A stretch of 64,000 nt of DNA from a virus, in IMG/VR virus record IMGVR_UViG_3300032093_000031, positions 54,088 through 118,087 of that record, one strand, 5' to 3'. Below the pieces are notes generated by a model, which did not search any database, was not told the origin of the DNA, and was given only the letters and a program-made list of their open reading frames with translations. A program made the translations under genes and the position numbers. Position 1 is the first letter of the stretch; the number at the start of each line of letters is the position of its first letter. Below, one piece after another: positions 58,701 through 64,000 of this stretch.

Positions 58701-61700
58701 TTGGTTGGTGTAAGGGTAGGACTAACAGTGGCTGCCGGAGTTCTTGTTGGAGTAACAGTATTGGTTGGGGTATTGGTTGGTGTAACAGTATTAGTCGGCG
58801 TATTGGTTGGAGTATTTGTTGGTGTGACTGTATTCGTTGGAGTGTTAGTAGGTGTAAAAGTTGGTGTGACGGTTCTTGTTGGTGTATTGGTTGGTGTAAC
58901 GGTATTGGTTGGGGTGTTTGTGGGTGTAAGGGTAGGACTAACAGTGGCGGCCGGAGTTCTTGTTGGAGTCACTGTATTGGTCGGTGTGTTGGTGGGTGTG
59001 ACTGTGTTAGTAGGTGTATTTGTAGGTGTATTAGTTGGTGTGACTGTATTTGTTGGAGTGTTTGTTGGGGTGTTTGTGGGTGTAACAGTATTAGTAGGAG
59101 TATTGGTTGGTGTTACAGTTTTGGTTGGAGTGTTAGTAGGTGTAACAGTATTAGTAGGTGTATTGGTAGGTGTATTGGTTGGTGTAACAGTATTCGTAGG
59201 AGTATTTGTTGGAGTATTTGTTGGACTAACAGTAGCTGCTGGTGTTCTTGTTGGTGTAACAGTATTAGTAGGAGTATTTGTTGGTGTAACAGTATTGGTT
59301 GGAGTATTAGTAGGTGTATTGGTTGGTGTAACGGTATTGGTTGGGGTGTTTGTGGGTGTGTTAGTCGGAGTTACTGTATTGGTTGGTGTGAACGTAGGTG
59401 TAACCGTTTTAGTTGGTGTGTTGGTTGGTGTAACAGTATTAGTAGGTGTATTGGTAGGTGTATTGGTTGGTGTAACAGTATTCGTAGGAGTATTTGTTGG
59501 AGTATTTGTTGGACTAACAGTAGCTGCTGGTGTTCTTGTTGGGGTTACGGTATTAGTTGGGGTTACAGTGTTAGTCGGAGTGTTAGTTGGTGTATTCGTT
59601 GGTGTAACGGTATTTGTTGGGGTGTTAGTTGGTGTATTTGTTGGTGTTACTGTATTGGTAGGAGTATTTGTAGGACTCAATGTAGGTGTAACTGTATTGG
59701 TCGGTGTTAAAGTTGGTGTAACTGTCTTTGTTGGTGTATTAGTAGGTGTCTGAGTTGGTGTAACTGTATTAGTCGGAGTATTAGTAGGCGTAACAGTGTT
59801 TGTTGGAGTATTGGTTGGGGTATTTGTAGGAGTTACCGTATTGGTTGGGGTGTTTGTAGGAGTATTGGTAGGGGTGACAGTCTTGGTTGGAGTATTTGTG
59901 GGGGTAACAGTATTTGTTGGGGTAACCGTATTAGTTGGTGTGTTGGTTGGAGTATTTGTTGGGGTTAGAGTTGGTGTAACAGTTTTTGTTGGTGTATTAG
60001 TTGGAGTAACGGTATTTGTTGGGGTATTGGTTGGGGTATTTGTAGGAGTTACCGTATTAGTCGGGGTATTAGTAGGCGTAACAGTGTTTGTTGGAGTATT
60101 GGTTGGGGTGTTTGTAGGAGTTAAGGTAGGTGTAACAGTCTTGGTTGGGGTGTTGGTTGGTGTAACTGTATTAGTAGGTGTGTTAGTTGGTGTAACTGTA
60201 TTAGTAGGTGTATTTGTTGGAGTATTTGTTGGGGTAACAGTATTCGTAGGAGTATTGGTCGGTGTTAATGTAGGAGTAACAGTTCTTGTTGGAGTATTTG
60301 TTGGGGTAACAGTATTCGTAGGAGTATTAGTAGGTGTTAATGTAGGTGTAACAGTCTTGGTCGGAGTGTTTGTAGGAGTATTTGTTGGTGTAACAGTGTT
60401 TGTTGGTGTTACCGTGTTTGTAGGAGTATTGGTAGGAGTGTTCGTTGGAGTATTGGTTGGTGTTAATGTAGGTGTAACAGTATTAGTAGGTGTTAATGTA
60501 GGTGTAACAGTCTTGGTTGGGGTGTTTGTAGGAGTATTTGTTGGTGTAACGGTGTTCGTAGGGGTAACTGTAGGACTCAATGTAGGGGTTACAGTATTGG
60601 TCGGAGTATTAGTAGGTGTTAATGTAGGTGTAACAGTCTTGGTTGGTGTATTGGTTGGGGTAACCGTGTTAGTTGGTGTGTTGGTGGGTGTTACTGTATT
60701 AGTAGGAGTAACTGTAGGACTCAATGTAGGAGTTACAGTCTTGGTTGGTGTATTAGTGGGTGTGTTTGTTGGTGTAACAGTATTGGTTGGGGTAACCGTG
60801 TTAGTTGGTGTGTTGGTTGGAGTATTTGTTGGGGTATTGGTTGGGGTGACTGTCTTAGTCGGTGTATTAGTTGGGGTTACTGTATTTGTTGGTGTAACCG
60901 TATTTGTTGGTGTATTTGTGGGTGTATTGGTTGGAGTTAAAGTTGGTGTTACAGTTTTTGTTGGTGTGTTGGTCGGTGTAACTGTATTTGTTGGTGTATT
61001 TGTGGGTGTATTGGTCGGTGTAACTGTATTTGTTGGAGTATTTGTTGGGGTGTTAGTGGGTGTAACAGTATTAGTAGGAGTATTTGTGGGCGTATTGGTC
61101 GGTGTAACTGTATTTGTCGGAGTATTGGTTGGGGTATTTGTTGGTGTAACGGTGTTCGTAGGGGTAACTGTAGGACTCAATGTAGGGGTTACAGTGTTTG
61201 TAGGAGTGTTTGTGGGAGTGTTGGTTGGGGTAACTGTATTAGTAGGAGTAACTGTAGGGGTGACAGTTTTAGTAGGTGTATTAGTTGGAGTATTGGTAGG
61301 GGTTACAGTATTAGTAGGGGTATTTGTAGGAGTTAATGTAGGAGTTACAGTCTTGGTTGGGGTATTTGTTGGTGTAACGGTGTTCGTAGGGGTAACTGTA
61401 GGACTCAATGTGGGAGTCACCGTATTGGTCGGAGTATTGGTGGGGGTTACTGTATTAGTAGGAGTATTAGTAGGAGTATTGGTTGGGGTTACCGTGTTGG
61501 TCGGAGTTAAAGTTGGTGTAACAGTTTTTGTTGGTGTATTGGTTGGAGTTACAGTGTTCGTAGGGGTATTTGTTGGTGTTAGAGTTGGTGTAACAGTTTT
61601 TGTTGGTGTATTAGTAGGAGTTACGGTGTTAGTTGGAGTGTTGGTAGGTGTGTTAGTTGGTGTTACAGTGTTGGTTGGTGTATTAGTAGGTGTCTGAGTT

Positions 61701-64000
61701 GGTGTAACTGTCTTGGTTGGGGTATTAGTTGGCGTTACAGTATTGGTTGGGGTTACCGTATTTGTAGGAGTTACGGTATTGGTTGGAGTAACAGTATTAG
61801 TCGGCGTTACTGTGTTAGTTGGGGTGTTAGTGGGGGTAACAGTATTAGTAGGAGTAACGGAATTCGTGGGAGTGTTTGTAGGAGTGTTTGTTGGTGTTAA
61901 TGTAGGTGTTACGGTTTTTGTTGGTGTATTGGTTGGGGTTACTGTATTTGTAGGAGTATTTGTAGGAGTTAAGGTAGGTGTAACAGTATTGGTTGGGGTA
62001 TTGGTAGGTGTGTTGGTCGGGGTGACTGTGTTAGTTGGTGTAACTGTATTAGTTGGTGTATTCGTAGGGGTTTGAGTTGGTGTAACAGTATTGGTTGGGG
62101 TATTTGTTGGAGTTAAAGTTGGTGTGACAGTTTTTGTTGGTGTATTGGTAGGAGTTACGGTATTTGTAGGAGTATTAGTCGGTGTCTGAGTTGGTGTTAC
62201 GGTGTTTGTTGGAGTATTGGTTGGAGTTAATGTAGGTGTTACAGTCTTGGTTGGTGTATTAGTTGGTGTTACAGTATTAGTAGGTGTAACAGTATTAGTA
62301 GGTGTAACAGTGTTTGTAGGTGTAACGGTATTGGTGGGAGTCACCGTATTAGTTGGTGTGTTAGTTGGGGTTACGGTGTTGGTTGGAGTAACGGTATTTG
62401 TTGGGGTGTTTGTAGGAGTGTTTGTTGGTGTTAATGTAGGTGTTACGGTTTTTGTTGGTGTATTGGTTGGTGTAACAGTATTTGTTGGTGTGTTGGTGGG
62501 TGTGTTGGTGGGTGTTACAGTATTAGTTGGGGTATTAGTAGGACTCAATGTTGGGGTAACAGTATTCGTTGGTGTTACAGTATTGGTTGGAGTGTTTGTT
62601 GGGGTATTTGTTGGGGTTACGGTATTAGTAGGGGTATTGGTTGGAGTTAATGTAGGAGTAACAGTCTTGGTTGGTGTATTAGTTGGCGTAACAGTGTTTG
62701 TTGGGGTGTTAGTTGGGGTATTTGTAGGGGTTACCGTATTGGTCGGAGTGTTGGTTGGTGTTAATGTAGGAGTAACAGTCTTGGTTGGAGTGTTTGTTGG
62801 GGTAACAGTATTGGTTGGAGTCACTGTATTAGTTGGTGTGTTGGTCGGTGTATTTGTTGGGGTTAAAGTTGGTGTGACAGTTTTTGTTGGTGTATTGGTT
62901 GGGGTTACTGTGTTAGTAGGAGTGTTTGTAGGTGTATTAGTAGGGGTATTAGTATTAGTCGGGGTATTGGTCGGTGTAACTGTATTCGTTGGAGTAACGG
63001 TAGGAGTTAATGTAGGAGTAACAGTCTTGGTTGGTGTATTAGTAGGTGTGTTAGTAGGGGTTACCGTATTGGTTGGGGTGTTAGTCGGGGTAACTGTGTT
63101 AGTTGGTGTGTTAGTTGGTGTGTTGGTCGGAGTTACCGTATTTGTTGGAGTATTTGTAGGGGTTAAGGTAGGCGTAACAGTTCTTGTTGGAGTATTGGTC
63201 GGTGTAACTGTATTCGTTGGAGTTACAGTGTTAGTGGGGGTTACGGTATTGGTCGGCGTTACAGTGTTAGTCGGTGTTACCGTATTAGTTGGAGTATTTG
63301 TTGGCGTAACAGTGTTTGTTGGAGTTACAGTGTTTGTGGGGGTATTGGTTGGAGTATTGGTGGGAGTCTGAGTTGGGGTGACTGTCTTAGTTGGGGTATT
63401 GGTCGGGGTAACTGTGTTGGTTGGAGTAACGGTATTTGTTGGGGTATTGGTCGGGGTATTGGTTGGAGTTAAAGTTGGCGTAACAGTGTTTGTTGGTGTA
63501 TTGGTAGGTGTTACAGTATTAGTTGGGGTATTGGTTGGAGTTAAAGTTGGTGTAACAGTTTTTGTTGGTGTATTAGTTGGCGTTACAGTATTAGTTGGTG
63601 TGTTAGTTGGTGTGTTTGTTGGGGTTACCGTATTGGTCGGAGTTACCGTAGGACTCAATGTAGGAGTTACAGTATTAGTTGGTGTGTTGGTTGGTGTGAC
63701 TGTATTCGTTGGAGTGTTAGTAGGTGTCTGAGTTGGGGTAACAGTATTTGTTGGAGTATTGGTAGGAGTATTGGTAGGGGTTACAGTATTGGTAGGAGTA
63801 TTGGTAGGGGTTACAGTATTGGTAGGAGTATTCGTTGGGGTTAGAGTTGGTGTAACAGTTTTGGTAGGAGTATTAGTAGGGGTTACAGTATTTGTAGGAG
63901 TTACCGTAGGACTCAATGTGGGAGTCACCGTATTAGTTGGTGTATTGGTTGGGGTTACGGTGTTGGTTGGAGTGTTTGTAGGTGTATTAGTTGGAGTAAC
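55751..64000 (-). CDS. Giant mucin-like Thr/Pro/Asn repeat protein (partial, N-terminus off right edge)
   Basis: At least 2,749 residues are visible with no stop, and the frame is still open at the right edge, so a GTG at 63928 is not a real start. From about 57735 to the edge it is almost entirely TPTNT/VTPT repeats. Four Cys-containing modules are set in the C-terminal part: [20 protein letters not shown] near 57.7 kb, [16 protein letters not shown] near 57.1 kb and [15 protein letters not shown] near 56.8 kb, each followed by linker except the last two, and a C-terminal one ending [14 protein letters not shown]. The Thr/Pro content resembles mucin-like stalks that are often O-glycosylated. 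The whole chain is probably an extended fibre. The true length is unknown. Confidence 0.75.
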   Translation of the reverse strand, partial: VTPTNTPTNTPTNTVTPTNTPTNTVTPTLSPTVTPTNTVTPTNTPTKTVTPTLTPTNTPTNTVTPTNTPTNTVTPTNTPTNTPTNTVTPTQTPTNTPTNTVTPTNTPTNTVTPTLSPTVTPTNTVTPTNTPTNTPTNTVTPTNTPTKTVTPTLTPTNTPTNTVTPTNTPTNTVTPTLTPTNTPTNTPTNTVTPTNTVTPTNTPTKTVTPTQTPTNTPTNTPTNTVTPTNTVTPTNTPTNTVTPTNTVTPTNTVTPTNTVTPTNTVTPTNTPTRTVTPTLTPTNTPTNTVTPTNTPTNTPTNTVTPTNTPTNTVTPTNTPTNTPTKTVTPTLTPTVTPTNTVTPTNTPTNTNTPTNTPTNTPTNTVTPTNTPTKTVTPTLTPTNTPTNTPTNTVTPTNTVTPTNTPTKTVTPTLTPTNTPTNTVTPTNTPTNTPTNTVTPTNTPTKTVTPTLTPTNTPTNTVTPTNTPTNTPTNTVTPTNTVTPTLSPTNTPTNTVTPTNTPTNTPTNTVTPTNTPTKTVTPTLTPTNTPTNTPTNTVTPTNTVTPTNTPTNTVTPTNTVTPTNTVTPTNTVTPTNTVTPTNTPTKTVTPTLTPTNTPTNTVTPTQTPTNTPTNTVTPTNTPTKTVTPTLTPTNTPTNTVTPTQTPTNTPTNTVTPTNTVTPTNTPTNTPTNTVTPTLTPTNTPTNTVTPTNTPTKTVTPTLTPTNTPTNTPTNSVTPTNTVTPTNTPTNTVTPTNTVTPTNTVTPTNTVTPTNTVTPTNTPTKTVTPTQTPTNTPTNTVTPTNTPTNTPTNTVTPTNTPTKTVTPTLTPTNTPTNTVTPTNTPTKTVTPTLTPTNTVTPTNTPTNTPTNTVTPTNTPTNTVTPTLSPTVTPTNTVTPTNTPTKTVTPTLTPTNTPTNTVTPTNTPTNTPTKTVTPTVTPTNTVTPTNTPTNTPTNTVTPTLSPTVTPTNTVTPTNTPTNTPTNTVTPTNTPTNTPTNTVTPTNTPTNTPTNTVTPTNTPTNTPTNTVTPTNTPTKTVTPTLTPTNTPTNTPTNTVTPTNTVTPTNTPTKTVTPTNTPTNTPTNTPTNTVTPTNTVTPTNTPTNTPTKTVTPTLSPTVTPTNTVTPTNTPTNTVTPTNTPTKTVTPTLTPTNTPTNTVTPTLSPTVTPTNTVTPTNTPTNTPTKTVTPTLTPTNTVTPTLTPTNTPTNTPTNTPTNTVTPTNTVTPTNTPTNTPTKTVTPTLTPTNTPTNTVTPTNTPTRTVTPTLTPTNTPTNTVTPTNTPTNTPTNTVTPTNTPTNTVTPTNTPTKTVTPTLTPTNTPTNTPTNTVTPTNTPTNTVTPTNTPTNTPTNTVTPTNTPTKTVTPTLTPTNTPTNTPTNTVTPTNTVTPTNTPTKTVTPTNTPTNTPTNTVTPTNTPTNTPTNTVTPTNTPTNTVTPTQTPTNTPTKTVTPTLTPTNTVTPTLSPTNTPTNTVTPTNTPTNTPTNTVTPTNTPTNTPTNTVTPTNTVTPTRTPAATVSPTNTPTNTPTNTVTPTNTPTNTPTNTVTPTNTPTKTVTPTFTPTNTVTPTNTPTNTPTNTVTPTNTPTNTPTNTVTPTNTPTNTVTPTRTPAATVSPTNTPTNTPTNTVTPTNTPTNTPTNTVTPTNTPTKTVTPTNTPTNTVTPTNTPTNTPTNTVTPTNTPTNTPTNTVTPTNTPTNTVTPTRTPAATVSPTLTPTNTPTNTVTPTNTPTRTVTPTFTPTNTPTNTVTPTNTPTNTPTNTVTPTNTPTNTVTPTRTPAATVSPTLTPTNTPTNTPTNTVTPTNTVTPTNTPTNTPTKTVTPTFTPTNTPTNTVTPTNTPTNTPTNTVTPTNTPTNTVTPTRTPAATVSPTLTPTNTPTNTPTNTVTPTNTVTPTNTPTNTPTNTVTPTNTPTNTPTNTVTPTNTPTNTVTPTRTPAATVSPTLTPTNTPTNTPTNTVTPTNTVTPTNTPTRTVTPTLTPTNTPTNTVTPTNTPTNTPTNTVTPTNTPTNTVTPTRTPAATVSPTLTPTNTPTNTPTNTVTPTNTVTPTNTPTRTPAATVSPTVTPTNTPTNTVTPTRTPAATVSPTVTPTNTPTNTVTPTLTPTKTVTPTASPQYVAARFESCCPGDTNVYYGQVPLGTLLGTVFYLQDIQLCATYVQQVGPGGTIYTTVQTSCAQCLGETLNFCPSPTPTPTPTRTVTPTNTVTPTNTPTRTVTPTLTPTNTPTNTVTPTRTPAATVSPTVTPTNTPTRTVTPTLTPTNTPTNSVTPTRTPSVTPTNTPTKTVTPTLTPTLTPTSTVTPSPSLQVGYVYLLPCCDGGILGNTISYLSITTNLTYVQSGISQGQTIVINGCCYFVEGYSQTYSPPNFSGVDGYYPPSSFSVDTCETCIGANPCATWIFDLQRCGCCGTTGQYTIQFGCQNGFNPNLLVNRYISINGCCYFVTNSVGPGVPGSAITAYGTYNTCTECETYHPCPSPTPTVTPTVTPTLTPTKTPTNTPTRTVTPTLTPTNTPTNTPTKTVTPTFTPTNTPTKTVTPTFTPTNTPTKTVTPTFTPTNTPTRTVTPTLTPTNTPTNTPTKTVTPTNTPTNTPTPSPVSNPSSTPTPTPTPTPTPTPPCVCESYIITGLGPGNIVNYTTCCGGGTPTEILDPNVYPASGTIEICSCSIPSVLGPYGGEITYDGACGDCLCTDFFVDINDLTASDDNQVYFAYQCCDGTFTTQGYNAPGNYSVCLMRVTNVFILFRGNFVPPIYTSQYTYGTGCGDYCNTFCGEAC
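57735..64000 (-). repeat. Long degenerate tandem repeat encoding (TPTN)n
   Basis: Over more than 6 kb the coding repeat alternates 6- to 12-nt units encoding Thr-Pro-Thr-Asn and Val-Thr-Pro-Thr. The protein pattern is nearly constant, while third codon bases vary freely between copies (ACA/ACT/ACC/ACG, CCA/CCT/CCC, GTA/GTT/GTG). Interspersed LSPT, LTPT and [10 protein letters not shown] units act as punctuation. Shorter stretches of the same repeat flank the Cys modules at 56.2-57.5 kb. Confidence 0.85.

Noticed and set aside
57753-63731. Long plus-strand frames of 117-666 codons made of Val/Gly repeats, such as 57753-59753 and 59796-61697
   Set aside because: They are the reverse reading of the TPTN repeats. 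The composition of the repeat leaves no stop codons on the other strand, but the protein pattern, Cys modules and neighbours all lie on the minus strand.
55751-64000. CRISPR-like or VNTR-type repeat array
   Set aside because: Units are 6-12 nt multiples in a coding frame, with no fixed repeat and no spacers of constant length. They are coding repeats.
1-64000. tRNA genes, integrase, transposase, prophage attachment sites
   Set aside because: No cloverleaf, no recombinase signature and no terminal inverted repeats were found on reading both strands. Absence by eye is not proof for tRNAs, so a tRNAscan-SE run would settle it.

Overview
This window looks like part of the genome of a large tailed phage (or a closely related mobile element) that infects a Bacteroidota, probably flavobacterial, host. 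The evidence is mixed. The DNA is strongly A+T-rich and tightly packed, with many 1-14 nt stop/start overlaps. Starts are preceded by A-rich leaders rather than Shine-Dalgarno motifs. Several leaders carry TATATTTG, which matches the Bacteroidota -7 element TAnnTTTG. Several proteins resemble Bacteroidota cell proteins: a primary-type sigma factor, ClpP, an Hc1-like histone and a type II glutamine synthetase. Phage identity rests on a gp46/gp47 (SbcC/SbcD)-like recombination pair, a zinc-finger Toprim primase, a RuvC-like nuclease, an amidase endolysin, phage-type small proteins and giant fibre-like genes. No terminase, portal or major capsid gene is recognisable here, and I see no tRNA, CRISPR array or integrase.

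Layout. 0-14 kb: mostly minus-strand accessory and metabolic genes. These are two tandem PcfJ-like paralogues, a lipoprotein with a cytochrome-c-type CXXCH motif, thymidylate synthase, a HAD phosphatase, a DUF2452 protein, a hotdog thioesterase, type II glutamine synthetase, a DUF192 protein and a DNA methyltransferase. 14.3-26.4 kb: one plus-strand run of 15 overlapping genes for glycan synthesis (about eleven glycosyltransferases or look-alikes, UDP-GlcNAc 2-epimerase, GDP-mannose 3,5-epimerase-like, two FkbM methyltransferases), closed by a bidirectional terminator. 26.4-31.5 kb: glutaredoxin, thioredoxin, AAA+ ATPase, Dam methylase, small conserved proteins and an Hc1-like protein. 31.5-39.5 kb: unassigned, possibly virion-related proteins, amidase, a repeat-rich membrane protein with a probable frameshift at a run of ten A, sigma factor, a spanin-like pair and ClpP. 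39.5-46.7 kb: recombination and replication genes. 46.7-64 kb: one structural-type protein and then five consecutive genes forming a surface/fibre-like array. The last of these is a mucin-like Thr/Pro/Asn repeat protein of at least 2,749 residues that runs off the right edge.

How it may fit together (inference): the sigma factor, ClpP and Hc1-like protein could redirect host transcription, proteolysis and chromatin. ThyA and glutamine synthetase would feed nucleotide and nitrogen metabolism. The glycosylation operon could alter host surface glycans or decorate virion proteins, and the Thr-rich fibres in the same window are obvious candidate acceptors. Functions come from motif recognition by eye. 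No database search was possible.
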